Shown here: piece after piece, positions 40,057-49,850 of the stretch
How positions within the stretch are numbered: position 1 is the first letter of the stretch
How the letters are laid out: each line of letters begins with the position of its first letter
Assembly (NCBI GenBank): GCA_934140355.1
Contig: CAKPBH010000001.1
Coordinates: 1-61,681, forward strand
Direction: 5' to 3'
Source of the DNA: an uncultured Bacilli bacterium
Lineage (GTDB): Bacteria > Bacillota_I > Bacilli_A > RF39 > UBA660
DNA: 61,681 nucleotides
Translations under genes and position numbers: made by a program
Notes under the pieces: model-generated
The model's database searches: none
Told to the model about the DNA's origin: nothing
What the model saw: only the letters and a program-made list of their open reading frames with translations

Positions 40057-42600
40057 TTACTTTAACTTCTCTTTTAGTTCATATAGTAAATTTAGGGCTT
40101 TTAACGGTGTTAATTCTAAGACATTTGTATTTTTAATGATTTCCTCAATTTCGCTTGTTTCCTTAATGTTGACGTTTTCTAGTGGTAAACTTGTTTGAAT
40201 TGATATTTCTTTTTTACTTGGATCGTTATTTTCATATGCTGCTAAAATTTCAGATGATCTTCTTAATACTTCATCTGGCAATCCTGCTAACTTAGCTACA
40301 TTAATTCCATAACTTTTATCTACACTTCCATCTTTTACTTTATGCAAAAAAACAATATTTTCTCCATCTTCACTAGCAGAAACGTGCTTATTTTTTAGAT
40401 GTTTTAATTCTTTTTCTAGTTTAGTTAGTTCGTGGTAATGAGTTGAGAATAATGTCTTACAGCCTATTTTGTTATTTACGTATTCTAAGATTGCCTGAGC
40501 TAGACTCATCCCATCATAAGTAGCGGTTCCCCTACCCAATTCATCAAATAAAATTAAACTGCTTTTAGTAGCATTTTTTAATGCTGTTGTTGCTTCAATC
40601 ATTTCGACCATGAAGGTAGATTCACCACTTACCAAATCATCGCTTGCCCCTATTCTTGTAAAGATTTTATCAAATACTGGCATTTTGGCTTCTTTAGCAG
40701 GAACAAAACATCCTATTTGAGCCATGATAACAATAATTCCTAATTGTCGCATATAAGTACTTTTACCAGCCATATTTGGGCCTGTAATTAGTAGTGTATA
40801 GGTGCCGTTATCCATAATAATATCGTTAGGGACATATTCGTCTTTGATTACTCTTTCTACAACAGGGTGCCTTGAATCGATTAGTTTAAGACTATGGTCT
40901 AGTGTCATAGTAGGACGTGTATAGTTATATCTTTCACTAACCAAAGCAAAACTTTGAAGAACATCAATTTCACTGATTGTTTTGGCGATTTTTTGGAGTT
41001 TAGGAATATATTTTTTGATTTTATCTCTTATTTCAATAAATAATTCGTATTCTAAGTTAATGATTTTTTCTTCAGCACTTAAAATTAAGTCTTCTTTTTC
41101 TTTTAATAAAGGTGTAATAAAGCGTTCACAGTTTGTTAGAGTTTGTTTTCTAATGTATCCCATATCTTCAGTAATAAGGTTTAAATTCCCTTTAGATACT
41201 TCAATATAATAACCAAATACTTTATTGAATCCCACCTTTAAGTTTTTGATTCCTGTTCTTTCTTTTTCTTCTAATTCGAAATTACTGATGAAGTTCTTTC
41301 CCCCACTCCGTAAATCTTTTAATTCATCTAATTCATGGGAGTACCCTTCTTTGATTAAGTAACCTTCTTTAATGGTAATGGGTGGTTCTTCATATAGAGA
41401 ACTCTCTAGTAATTCATATAAATCATCTAAGTCATCGATAGTACTATAAAAGTTAATTTGTTTTAACATTTCAGAGATGATAGGAAGAACTTTAATGGAA
41501 TTTTTTAATTGAATTAAGTCTCTTCCGTTTGCGTTTCCTAGAGCGATTCTACCACTTAATCTTTCTAAATCATAAATTTCATATAGATTTTTTCTTAAGT
41601 CCTCAGTTAAAATAAATTCATCGATTAATTTGCTTACGACTTCATGCCTTTTTTCAATTTTTCTTTTTTCTTTTAGAGGAGCTTCTATCCATTGTCTTAA
41701 TTTTCTACTTCCCATAGCAGTTTTAGTATTATCTAGAAGCCATAAAAGAGAATAATTTCTATCTTTTAAGCGGATGCTTTCAGTCAATTCAAGGTTTCTT
41801 TTAGTATGAATATCCATCTTTAAGAAATCGTCATTTTCGTTGATGATTACTCTTTGTAAGTGTCCTAGACTTCTTTTTTGATTGATGACTAAATAATAAA
41901 GAAGGTGTTTAATTGCAGTAATATATCTTTGATCAGTTACATTTTTGTAACAAAATTTGTATTCTTCTGTTTCTAAGATATTATCGACAACCGTTACAGT
42001 TAAGTGATATTGCTCCCTTAATAGTTTTTCAATAGAAGGATTAACAGCTTTATTTACAACAACTTCTTTTAGTTCGAAAGAAAGAATTTCATTAATTAAT
42101 TTATTGGTATCATGTGGGATAATTTCAGCATGTAATTCACCAGTTGTAATATCCGTATAAACAATAGCATAACAATATTCATAGTCATAAACACTTCCAA
42201 TATAATTGTTGCTTTTTTCGTCCAAACTACCAGAGGAGATAATGGTTCCTGAAGAGATAACTTCAGTTACATCTCTTTTGACGATTCCTTTTGCATTTTT
42301 AGGATCTTCTAACTGTTCACAGATAGCTACTTTAAATCCTTGCTTGATGAGTTTATCAACATAGACATCTACAGCATGATGAGGAACACCACACATTGGT
42401 ACTCTCTCATCTAAGCCAGCATTTCTTCCTGTTAGAGTTAACTCAAGAGCATGGGATACAACTTCGGCATCTTCAAAAAACATCTCATAAAAGTCTCCTA
42501 GGCGATACAATAATATGACATCGGGATATTTATCTTTTAGTTCTACATAGTGTCGCATCATAGGAGCTAATTTTGTTCTATCTATTTCGCTTATTTTCAT
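40057..42600 (-). CDS. mutS: DNA mismatch repair protein MutS
   Basis: 847 residues, complete MutS1. It recognises mispairs and small loops. The N-terminal mismatch-binding domain has LYRLGDFYEMFFEDA, holding the Phe-x-Glu motif. The ATPase has Walker A GPNMAGKSTYMRQL, Walker B LILFDELGRGTATYDGMSLA and the STHYHELT switch. The C-terminal helical region is intact. AAAGGTGAAG precedes the ATG. mutL is not adjacent; downstream lies the CRISPR island. Confidence 0.97.
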   Translation of the reverse strand: MKISEIDRTKLAPMMRHYVELKDKYPDVILLYRLGDFYEMFFEDAEVVSHALELTLTGRNAGLDERVPMCGVPHHAVDVYVDKLIKQGFKVAICEQLEDPKNAKGIVKRDVTEVISSGTIISSGSLDEKSNNYIGSVYDYEYCYAIVYTDITTGELHAEIIPHDTNKLINEILSFELKEVVVNKAVNPSIEKLLREQYHLTVTVVDNILETEEYKFCYKNVTDQRYITAIKHLLYYLVINQKRSLGHLQRVIINENDDFLKMDIHTKRNLELTESIRLKDRNYSLLWLLDNTKTAMGSRKLRQWIEAPLKEKRKIEKRHEVVSKLIDEFILTEDLRKNLYEIYDLERLSGRIALGNANGRDLIQLKNSIKVLPIISEMLKQINFYSTIDDLDDLYELLESSLYEEPPITIKEGYLIKEGYSHELDELKDLRSGGKNFISNFELEEKERTGIKNLKVGFNKVFGYYIEVSKGNLNLITEDMGYIRKQTLTNCERFITPLLKEKEDLILSAEEKIINLEYELFIEIRDKIKKYIPKLQKIAKTISEIDVLQSFALVSERYNYTRPTMTLDHSLKLIDSRHPVVERVIKDEYVPNDIIMDNGTYTLLITGPNMAGKSTYMRQLGIIVIMAQIGCFVPAKEAKMPVFDKIFTRIGASDDLVSGESTFMVEMIEATTALKNATKSSLILFDELGRGTATYDGMSLAQAILEYVNNKIGCKTLFSTHYHELTKLEKELKHLKNKHVSASEDGENIVFLHKVKDGSVDKSYGINVAKLAGLPDEVLRRSSEILAAYENNDPSKKEISIQTSLPLENVNIKETSEIEEIIKNTNVLELTPLKALNLLYELKEKLK

Positions 42601-42873
42601 TCTACTTCACCTTTTTCTATGTATCTTAAGTATAACAGAAAAAAAGGAAATTAATGGCTAATTTAATTCTTTGTTTACGAAAAATACTTCAGTAGATTAC
42701 CTACTAATAGATAGAGAAAATAAAGAAAAAAAGAAAGATTTATTTGCAAACTAAATTAAAGAATAGTTTAGTTTTAGTATTCCTTAAAAATTAAAATCAG
42801 TTAGGATTATTAGATTCATATACAAATAATAATCCCCCTAAAAAAAAGTAGTAAATACTAAATTTGAGAGAAT
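42601..42873. other. Intergenic region between mutS and tig
   Basis: AT-rich and without a gene. It contains a minus-strand TATACT -10 for mutS near 42630. Nothing else is recognised. Confidence 0.4.
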
Positions 42874-42908
42874 AAAAAAATAGTTCAATTATTTAGAACT
42901 ATTTTTTT
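42874..42908 (-). terminator. Terminator of trigger factor gene
   Basis: AAAAAATAGTTC and GAACTATTTTTT form a perfect stem ending at the tig stop codon. Confidence 0.85.
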
Positions 42909-44139
42909 ATTTCATTAAATCAATTGCTTTTCTTACCTTTATATCATAGATAAGAGCATCTTGTCCACCTAATGAAGATTTTACATCTTCTTCAGTCATA
43001 TTATACTTCTTTGCTAAATCTTCAATTTCTTTTTTGGCTTCATCATCACTAGCCTCAATCTTTTCTTCTTTGATAATTGCATTTAAAAGATAACTATTTT
43101 TTAGTCTTGTTTCGGCCTCTTTTTTCATGTGATCGATGATATCTTCCTTAGTTGTTCCAGCATATTTTAAGTATAATTCTTCATTGATTCCTTGAGCGGA
43201 CATATGTGCCATGAAATCATTATACATAGCTTCTGCTTCTGCTTCAATAATTTCCTCATCTAATTCTACTTCCATATTGCTTGTTGCTTTTTCTAGTAAG
43301 TCATCCACATATTTCTTTTCAGCGTCTTGTTCTTTTCTTTCTTTGATTTCTTCTTTCATTTTCTTTTCTAAATCTTCTTTTGTTTTCACATCTTCCATGC
43401 CTAAATCTTCGAAGAAATCTTCATCTAAAGTAGGAACTTCTTTTACTTTAATCTCGTTTACCTTTACTTTAAAGATAACCTCTTTACCAGCAAGAGACTC
43501 CTCTTGATATTCTTCTGGGAATGTTAGAGTTAAATCTTTTTCTTCACCTTTTTTCATGCCAATAATTCCTTCTTCAAAACCTGGAATGAAAGAATGACTA
43601 CCAATTTCTAGAGAATAATTCTCTCCTTTTCCACCATCAAAAGCAACGCCGTCCTTAAATCCTTCAAAGTCAATAACCGCAGTATCTCCTTCTTCAACTG
43701 CTCCATCTTCTTTAATTACTAACTCGGTATATCCCTTTAATAATTCATCAATTTTTTCTTTGATTTCTTCTTTAGATACCTTAACTGCGCTCTTTTTTAC
43801 ATCTAAATTCTTGTATTCCCCTAATTTTACTACTGGCTCTAAGATAAAAGTAAAGTTTACTTCTAATTCGTCATCTGTTACTTTTACTATATCAATTTTT
43901 GGCTCTAAAATTGGTAAAATTTTGCCTTCTGATAAGATTCTTCTATATTCTGCATCAATTACGATATCAGCAGCCTCCATAACAATTTGACCTGGATAGT
44001 TTCTTTCAAAAACACTTCTTGGTGCCTTTCCTTTTCTAAATCCATCAATTTGATATTTTGGACTTATTTTTTTGAATGCTTGTTCCTTTGCTTTTTCCCA
44101 ATCTTCTTTTTGTGTTTTGTAATTTACTACTTTTTTCAT
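42907..44139 (-). CDS. tig: Trigger factor (ribosome-associated chaperone/prolyl isomerase)
   Basis: 410 residues. It folds nascent chains at the ribosome exit. The ribosome-binding signature IDGFRKGKAP is at about residues 31-40, roughly ten residues earlier than usual, because the first beta-hairpin of the N-domain is shortened. The PPIase domain (about 145-230) has GDTAVIDFEGFKDG and SHSFIPGFEEGIIGMKKGEE. The C-terminal helical arms are complete. AAGGAGAAAT fixes the ATG at 44139. It lies 16 bases after greA. Confidence 0.93.
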   Translation of the reverse strand: MKKVVNYKTQKEDWEKAKEQAFKKISPKYQIDGFRKGKAPRSVFERNYPGQIVMEAADIVIDAEYRRILSEGKILPILEPKIDIVKVTDDELEVNFTFILEPVVKLGEYKNLDVKKSAVKVSKEEIKEKIDELLKGYTELVIKEDGAVEEGDTAVIDFEGFKDGVAFDGGKGENYSLEIGSHSFIPGFEEGIIGMKKGEEKDLTLTFPEEYQEESLAGKEVIFKVKVNEIKVKEVPTLDEDFFEDLGMEDVKTKEDLEKKMKEEIKERKEQDAEKKYVDDLLEKATSNMEVELDEEIIEAEAEAMYNDFMAHMSAQGINEELYLKYAGTTKEDIIDHMKKEAETRLKNSYLLNAIIKEEKIEASDDEAKKEIEDLAKKYNMTEEDVKSSLGGQDALIYDIKVRKAIDLMK

Positions 44140-44155
44140 GATATTTCTCCTTTTA

Positions 44156-44635
44156 TTATAATATTTCTACAACTTTAACATTGTAAGTTCCGTTTGGACT
44201 TTCTACAGCACGAATATCGCCTGCCTTAGCATTCATGATTGCTTTAGCAAGAGGTGACTCATTAGAAATTTTGTTATTTGATGGATCAGCTTCTTTCGAA
44301 CCAACAATCATATATTCTTCTGTCTCATCATCATCTTCTTCGATATACTCGATTTTTACGGTTGTTCCAAGACATACTGAATCAGTTGAATTCTTCTCAA
44401 TAATATGAGCATTTTCCATAATTTTTTCTAATTCTTGAATTCTTCCTTCGACTTGTGCTTGTTCATTTCTAGCTGCATCATAATCAGCATTTTCAGATAA
44501 ATCTCCTAAGGCTCTTGCTTCTTTTAAAGCCTTGATTACAGCGGGCCTTTTCACATTTTTTAATTCATTTAATTCTGTTTCTAATTCTAAAAAACCTTGA
44601 TCGGTTAAATATACTTTTTCATCATTTGTTTTCAT
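44156..44635 (-). CDS. greA: Transcription elongation factor GreA
   Basis: 159 residues. It stimulates RNA cleavage in backtracked RNA polymerase. The N-terminal coiled coil has the acidic tip LGDLSENADYDAARNEQA. The C-terminal FKBP-like domain includes GSKEADPSNNKISNESPLA and GDIRAVESPNG. GAGGAGG precedes the ATG at good spacing. It lies between murD and tig on the same strand. Confidence 0.96.
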   Translation of the reverse strand: MKTNDEKVYLTDQGFLELETELNELKNVKRPAVIKALKEARALGDLSENADYDAARNEQAQVEGRIQELEKIMENAHIIEKNSTDSVCLGTTVKIEYIEEDDDETEEYMIVGSKEADPSNNKISNESPLAKAIMNAKAGDIRAVESPNGTYNVKVVEIL

Positions 44636-44707
44636 TGTGTATTCCTCCTCAACTATTTCAAAATTTTACTATAAAATCAGTATTTTGTCAAGAAAAAAAT
44701 AGAAGTT

Positions 44708-46096
44708 CTATTTTTCTATATCATTTACTAATTTTTTAAAAATATCCCCTCTTTGATAAGCATTTTTGAACATATCGAAACTAGCACTGGCGGGGGAAAA
44801 TAAGACAACTTCTCCACTTACTGCTACCTTTTTGGCAACTGAAACTGCACTTTCTAAATCGTCTAGGACATAGATTTTTAGACTTCTATTATTTGTTCTT
44901 TTTACCTCTTCCATTACAGCATCATAAATTTTATTTTTGGTTTGACCAAATAAGATTAATTTTGAGACTTTTTCTATCACTGGTTTTGCTAATGGCGTAT
45001 AGGGAATGTTTTTATCACTACCACCTGCAATTAAGACGATTTTTTCAGAAAAGGCAGATAAACCACCTAAACATTTATCTGGAGTGGTACTAGCGGAATC
45101 GTTATACCATTTTACCCCATCTATTTCTCTTACAAATTCAAGACGATGGGGAACACTAGGAATGTCTTTTAAAATAGCTTCTAGGTTAGATGTTTCCTTG
45201 ATAAAGTCTTTAGTAGCACTAAGAGCCGCACAGATGTTGATGTAATTGTGCTCTCCCTTTAAAATAAGCTTTGTTGTATCAATAATTTCTTTTTCTTGAT
45301 CCCATATTTTATTTTCTTTTAGGTAATAAGTATCTAAATTTGAATTAATACCAAAATAACGAACTTCTCCTTCAAATTCATTCGCAAAGTTTTTAACGAT
45401 TTCATCTTCACTATTTAAAACGAGAATGCTATCTTTTTTCGCATTTTTGAAGATATATTTTTTGGCATTAATATACTCTTCGTAACTTCCATGAACGTCT
45501 AAGTGATCAGGACTTATATTGGTAACAACAGCGATATCTGGAGAGGTTCGCATTCCCATAAGTTGGAAACTAGACAGTTCTAAAACAACGATATCAGTTT
45601 CTTTTAACTGTTCAATTTTTGTAAATAAGGGCGTACCGATATTTCCACCTACATAGACGTTATAGCCAAGATTTTCTAGAATTTTGAAAATAATTGTTGT
45701 CGTGGTGGTTTTCCCTTTACTTCCTGTTATTCCAATTACTTTACAAGGAGCATATTTGATGACTTCTTCAACTTCAGTGGTAATGTAGCACCCCCTACTT
45801 TCTTCTTCTTTCAAATAAGGGTTACTTGGTAAAAGACTAGGACTTCGGAAAATGATGTCAAATGATTTTAAGCCCTCTAAGTAATTTTGACCTAAGAAAC
45901 ATTTTATTTTCTTTTCATCTATTAATTTCTGAATATCCTCATTGATATTTTCCTTTTCTTTTTGGTCAAATAAGGTAACGTCACAACTTTCACCCGCTAA
46001 CTGTTTTAAAAGGGGGATGTTGCTTACACCAGCACCTAGTACGGCAATTTTTTTTGTTTTTAGTTCTTCTTTAAAAGATTCATAAGTTTCTTTCAT
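44708..46096 (-). CDS. murD: UDP-N-acetylmuramoyl-L-alanine--D-glutamate ligase MurD
   Basis: 462 residues. A cytoplasmic Mur ligase that adds D-Glu to the peptidoglycan precursor. The N-terminal Rossmann domain has AVLGAGVSNIPLL. The ATP loop is ITGSKGKTTTTT, with GGNIGTPL, the carbamoylated-Lys region ELSSFQLMG, TNISPDHLDVHGSYEEY, and the C-terminal WYNDSASTTPDK and GGSDKNIPY. Only a weak GGATG lies before the ATG, so translation is probably coupled to the small gene just upstream. Confidence 0.95.
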   Translation of the reverse strand: MKETYESFKEELKTKKIAVLGAGVSNIPLLKQLAGESCDVTLFDQKEKENINEDIQKLIDEKKIKCFLGQNYLEGLKSFDIIFRSPSLLPSNPYLKEEESRGCYITTEVEEVIKYAPCKVIGITGSKGKTTTTTIIFKILENLGYNVYVGGNIGTPLFTKIEQLKETDIVVLELSSFQLMGMRTSPDIAVVTNISPDHLDVHGSYEEYINAKKYIFKNAKKDSILVLNSEDEIVKNFANEFEGEVRYFGINSNLDTYYLKENKIWDQEKEIIDTTKLILKGEHNYINICAALSATKDFIKETSNLEAILKDIPSVPHRLEFVREIDGVKWYNDSASTTPDKCLGGLSAFSEKIVLIAGGSDKNIPYTPLAKPVIEKVSKLILFGQTKNKIYDAVMEEVKRTNNRSLKIYVLDDLESAVSVAKKVAVSGEVVLFSPASASFDMFKNAYQRGDIFKKLVNDIEK

Positions 46097-46138
46097 TTTT
46101 ACACATCCATTTCTATTTGGTAAAATACTTCCATTGAT

Positions 46139-46453
46139 TTAACTTTTATAAATATCTCTGATGATGGCAATAGGGATATATTCATTGTCGATAGTGATAA
46201 GATTATTTTTATTTCGAGCAACAATTCTCTTTTTTAGGGTATCACTATCAGTAATGATGGTGACATCAGCTTTATAGACATAATCAGGAGCACTAAAGAT
46301 ATTGTCTATTTTTCTATCAATAGAGATATGATCATATCTTAATTCACTTTTCACATCTTCCCTACTCTCCATACTATTATAAACTTTTTGAATGCTATTT
46401 ACCGTTTTATTAATTTTATTATGATACATTTTTGGCAATTCTTTATGATTCAC
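46139..46453 (-). CDS. Small hypothetical protein, 104 aa
   Basis: Unrecognised. Soluble, basic N-terminus, cysteine-free, with alternating beta-like strands at the C-terminal half (KADVTIITDSDTLKKRIVAR and NLITIDNEYIPIAIIRDIY). Start GTG 46453 with GAGGTGA at good spacing. It lies 42 bases upstream of murD and downstream of the ClpX-like gene on the same strand, so it belongs to this gene run. Confidence 0.6.
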   Translation of the reverse strand: MNHKELPKMYHNKINKTVNSIQKVYNSMESREDVKSELRYDHISIDRKIDNIFSAPDYVYKADVTIITDSDTLKKRIVARNKNNLITIDNEYIPIAIIRDIYKS

Positions 46454-46510
46454 TTATTTCACCTCATTTAAGCGTATGATGGGAAATATAATTTATACAT
46501 AAAAAAGAGA

Positions 46511-47926
46511 TTAAACTGAGTTATTTCTCTTAATTAAACGATAGCCTTTAGGATTTTCTTTCGTTACAGGTTCTAAGACCAATTCTTGATAAAGGGATGG
46601 CTCAAGACAAATTTCTTTCATTGGTTCTTTAAACGCCATCTCTACACTTCCAATCAGCCCTCTTGCTCCAGCATTTTTTTTGATGGCTTCTTGTGCGATT
46701 TGTTGTAAGGTGTCATCTTCAATACAAACAGAGATTCCTAGATCTCTTAATAAATTAATCTTTTCTTCTAAGGTTTTGTTATTTTTATTTTTCAAAATTG
46801 CCACTAAATCTTCTTTGGTTAAAGGATTTAATTCAATAATATTAGGAAGTCTACCTAATAGTTCTTTTTTAAAGCCAAATTGATATAATTCTTCAGTTGT
46901 AATAGGAGCTTGTTTTTTCATTTGAACGTCCCCAAAACCAATTCGTTTTTCAGGCTTGTTTCTTTTTTCTAAAAGTTCAGTAAAAGCTCCTGAGGCAACA
47001 ATAGTAATATTTTTCGTACTAATGGTTTGATAGTTTGGCACGATATTCGACCCAAGATTGACGACATATTCTCCATCTTCAAGTAACTTTAATAATTCAT
47101 CTTGAATAGCGCTTGTTCCTAATTCAGAATTTCTATCTAAACCACTTCCCGCTTTTTTATCAATTTCATCTAAAAAGATAATCCCACGGCTAGCACTAGA
47201 TAAATTATTCCCAGCAGCATTAATTAACTTAACCAGTACATCTTCAATCGACTGACCAACATACCCTGTAGCAATTAAAGAAGTTGCATCCACTGTTATC
47301 GTTGGCACATTTAATTGCTTGCTAATGGTTCTAATAATTTCTGTTTTTCCAACACCAGTAGGTCCAATTAATAAAATATTATTTTTAACATTTCCTCTTG
47401 TATTTTGCCAAAGAATAGAAACAATCTCCTCAATTGCTCTATCTTGACCAACAATTCGACTCTTTAATTCAGATATCATTGCTTTAGCCTCAAATAATTC
47501 TTGTTGCTTTAATTTACTCTTAGCAATTTTTAAATCTTTTTCTTCAACATAATAATATTGTTTACTCCTCTGATCTAAAATTGCTAGTCGTACTTCTTCA
47601 TAATCTCCAGCACTTGGAATAATAAACTGATAACAATTCTTCCTAATAGATTCAAAATAAGATAGAGCATATTCTTTTACATATCTAATTGGATGTTCAA
47701 TAGTAGCATCTTGATTTGTCTTTTTAAAAGTAATTGTCTGTCTTAATCCATATCCATATTTTTCATTTGTTCCCATCATATAAGGATATTTTTTACCACT
47801 TCTTGTAATAAATTCTCCTGTATGCTCATCTTTATGTCCTACTGTAATATGATGTGGGTAATAATTAATAATACTCCCTTTCTCTTTCTTTTTGAAAATA
47901 ACAGCAATTTCAATATTTTTTTTCAT
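46511..47926 (-). CDS. ClpX-like AAA+ unfoldase with a non-standard N-terminal domain
   Basis: 471 residues. The AAA+ core is ClpX-like: Walker A LIGPTGVGKTE (about 189-199), pore loop ATGYVGQSIEDV, Walker B GIIFLDEIDKKAG, an IGF-type ClpP-docking loop (KRIGFGDVQ) and sensor 2 NAGARGLIGSVEMAF. Canonical ClpX begins with a four-cysteine zinc domain; here the first 150 residues lack it and form a basic, beta-rich domain of unknown type. It may be an adaptor-specific ClpXP paralogue or the lineage's only ClpX. Start ATG 47926; the gene overlaps the end of aspS by 17 bases, so the two are coupled. Confidence 0.8.
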   Translation of the reverse strand: MKKNIEIAVIFKKKEKGSIINYYPHHITVGHKDEHTGEFITRSGKKYPYMMGTNEKYGYGLRQTITFKKTNQDATIEHPIRYVKEYALSYFESIRKNCYQFIIPSAGDYEEVRLAILDQRSKQYYYVEEKDLKIAKSKLKQQELFEAKAMISELKSRIVGQDRAIEEIVSILWQNTRGNVKNNILLIGPTGVGKTEIIRTISKQLNVPTITVDATSLIATGYVGQSIEDVLVKLINAAGNNLSSASRGIIFLDEIDKKAGSGLDRNSELGTSAIQDELLKLLEDGEYVVNLGSNIVPNYQTISTKNITIVASGAFTELLEKRNKPEKRIGFGDVQMKKQAPITTEELYQFGFKKELLGRLPNIIELNPLTKEDLVAILKNKNNKTLEEKINLLRDLGISVCIEDDTLQQIAQEAIKKNAGARGLIGSVEMAFKEPMKEICLEPSLYQELVLEPVTKENPKGYRLIKRNNSV

Positions 47927-49673
47927 AATCCTCATTCCTCAAACATAACCCTAATTCTTCTAATTGTTTTTCACAAACCGTATTCGGTGCTTCTGTTAAC
48001 AAACAAGAGGCACTCGCGGTTTTAGGGAAAGCAATAACATCACGAATGTTGTTGGTATTAGTAAGAAGCATAGTTAATCGATCTAACCCTAGAGCAAAAC
48101 CTCCATGAGGAGGAGTTCCATATTTGAAAGCTTCCATTAGAAAACCAAATTTATTTTTGGCTTCTTCCTCACTCAATCCTAAAGCCTCAAACATAATTTT
48201 TTGAGTATTCTGATCGTGAATACGAATAGACCCACCACCAGCTTCATAACCATTGATAACAATATCATATGCCTTAGCATAACAAGAAGCCTTATCAGTT
48301 AATAATTTGCTAACGTCCTCATCTTTAGGTGCTGTAAAAGGATGATGACAAGCAACATACCTATTTTCTTGTTCACTATATTCAAAGACTGGAAAATCAG
48401 TTACGAATAGTAATTTATAATCTTCATCATCAATCAGGTGATTATCCTCGGCAAGTTTGCAACGCAAAGCACCAAGAGCAGTTTTGACAACTTTTTCTTT
48501 ACCACAAACAAAGAAGATAATATCATTTTTCTCTAAATTTAACTCTTTTTTTAGATAAGTACGCTCCTCATCACTTAAGTTTTTAGCAATACTCCCCGTT
48601 AATGTATCTTCTACCTTAAGATAAGCAAGACCAGTTGCTCTATATGTTTTTACATATTCTGTTAGCTTGTCAATATTTTTTCTTGAATACCGACTAGCAG
48701 CATCTTTTAAAACAATAGCATTAATAATTCCCCCTTCATCAATTACTTTTTGGAAGTATTCTAGGGAAGTATTTTTAAAAATATCCGTAACTTCTGCAAT
48801 TGGCATTTCAAACCTTAAATCTGGTTTGTCACTTCCATACAAACGAATGGCATCATCATACTTCATTCTTTTAAGAGGAAGTGGAATATCAATTCCTTTA
48901 ATTTCTTTGAAAACCCGAGCAATTAATTTTTCGATAACTTGCATAACATCGGATTCATCAACAAAACTAAGCTCAACATCTACTTGCGTAAATTCTGGTT
49001 GTCGATCCGCTCTTAAATCTTCATCACGAAAGCATTTAGCAATTTGATAATACTTTTCAAATCCACTCACCATTAAAAGTTGCTTTAAAATTTGTGGAGA
49101 TTGCGGTAAAGCATAGAATGAACCTTTATTTACTCTACTTGGAACAAGATAATCTCTAGCACCTTCTGGAGTAGAGCGACAAAGAACAGGCGTTTCAATA
49201 TCAATAAATCCTTCAGTATCTAGAAAATTTCTAATACATCTTGTAATTTTGGCTCTTTCCATGATTTTGTCTTTTAGACTTGGTCGTCTCAAATCAAGAT
49301 AGCGGTATTTTAATCTTGTATCTTCCAAAGCAGTCGTATCATCCTTAATTTCAAAAGGAGTATCTTCAGCGGTATTAATAACCTCTACTTCTTCAGTATC
49401 AATTTCAATCTCTCCTGTTTTCAGATTCGGATTTACTCTTTCTCTTAAACTTACCTTTCCCGTAGCCTTAATAACATACTCATTTTTTAAAGTACTAGCG
49501 ATTTTGTAAGCCTTACTACCAGGACGAACAATTAATTGAATTAAGCCACTTCTATCTCTTAAATCAATAAAAATAACGCCACCTAAATCTCTTTTTTTAT
49601 AAACCCAGCCATATAACTCTAGCCTTTGGTCAATGTTTTCTCTACCTATTGTTGCATTTTCTATTGTTTTCAT
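47910..49673 (-). CDS. aspS: Aspartyl-tRNA synthetase
   Basis: 587 residues, bacterial-type AspRS. The N-terminal OB anticodon domain has GWVYKKRDLGGVIFIDLRDR. Class II motif 1 lies near FLDTEGFIDIETPVL, motif 2 is FRDEDLRADRQPEFTQVD, the bacterial GAD insertion follows, and motif 3 is GFALGLDRLTMLL. The reading frame is open 26 codons further upstream, but that part is the T-box leader; ATG 49673 has AGAAGGA at 8 bases and gives the family start. Expression is controlled by the T-box. Confidence 0.97.
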   Translation of the reverse strand: MKTIENATIGRENIDQRLELYGWVYKKRDLGGVIFIDLRDRSGLIQLIVRPGSKAYKIASTLKNEYVIKATGKVSLRERVNPNLKTGEIEIDTEEVEVINTAEDTPFEIKDDTTALEDTRLKYRYLDLRRPSLKDKIMERAKITRCIRNFLDTEGFIDIETPVLCRSTPEGARDYLVPSRVNKGSFYALPQSPQILKQLLMVSGFEKYYQIAKCFRDEDLRADRQPEFTQVDVELSFVDESDVMQVIEKLIARVFKEIKGIDIPLPLKRMKYDDAIRLYGSDKPDLRFEMPIAEVTDIFKNTSLEYFQKVIDEGGIINAIVLKDAASRYSRKNIDKLTEYVKTYRATGLAYLKVEDTLTGSIAKNLSDEERTYLKKELNLEKNDIIFFVCGKEKVVKTALGALRCKLAEDNHLIDDEDYKLLFVTDFPVFEYSEQENRYVACHHPFTAPKDEDVSKLLTDKASCYAKAYDIVINGYEAGGGSIRIHDQNTQKIMFEALGLSEEEAKNKFGFLMEAFKYGTPPHGGFALGLDRLTMLLTNTNNIRDVIAFPKTASASCLLTEAPNTVCEKQLEELGLCLRNEDYEKKY

Positions 49674-49845
49674 TTCATTTTCCTTCTTTCTAATAAAAAG
49701 CACACAAAAGAAATTAGGATAAAGACGAACTATTCTAGTCCGCGGTGCCACTTTATTTCACTTTTGTGCTCTTTTTTTGATAACGGGGATTCCCCGATTT
49801 GCTTACTACCTATTTGTCACAAGGATAGGCTAACAAATAAATATA
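49674..49845 (-). promoter_or_regulatory. T-box riboswitch controlling aspS
   Basis: The minus-strand leader contains the T-box core AAAGTGGCACCGCGG (49757-49743), whose TGGC bulge pairs with the GCCA end expected for tRNA-Asp. Upstream, CGGGGAATCCCCG is Stem III-like. A short Stem I (about 49834-49801) holds GAC, an Asp codon, followed by A. The competing terminator pairs AGCACA...AAAG with CTTTTGTGTGCT, followed by TTTTTATT. Leader length is about 170 nt, short for a T-box. Confidence 0.9.
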
Positions 49846-49850
49846 AAGAT

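Noticed and set aside
40057..42600. CRISPR island inserted into a mutS-mutL-miaA operon
   Set aside because: miaA lies on the opposite strand and far from mutS, so there is no direct evidence that the island split that operon.
43211..43507. Plus-strand Ser-rich frame inside tig
   Set aside because: Antisense shadow of the Glu/Lys-rich trigger factor.
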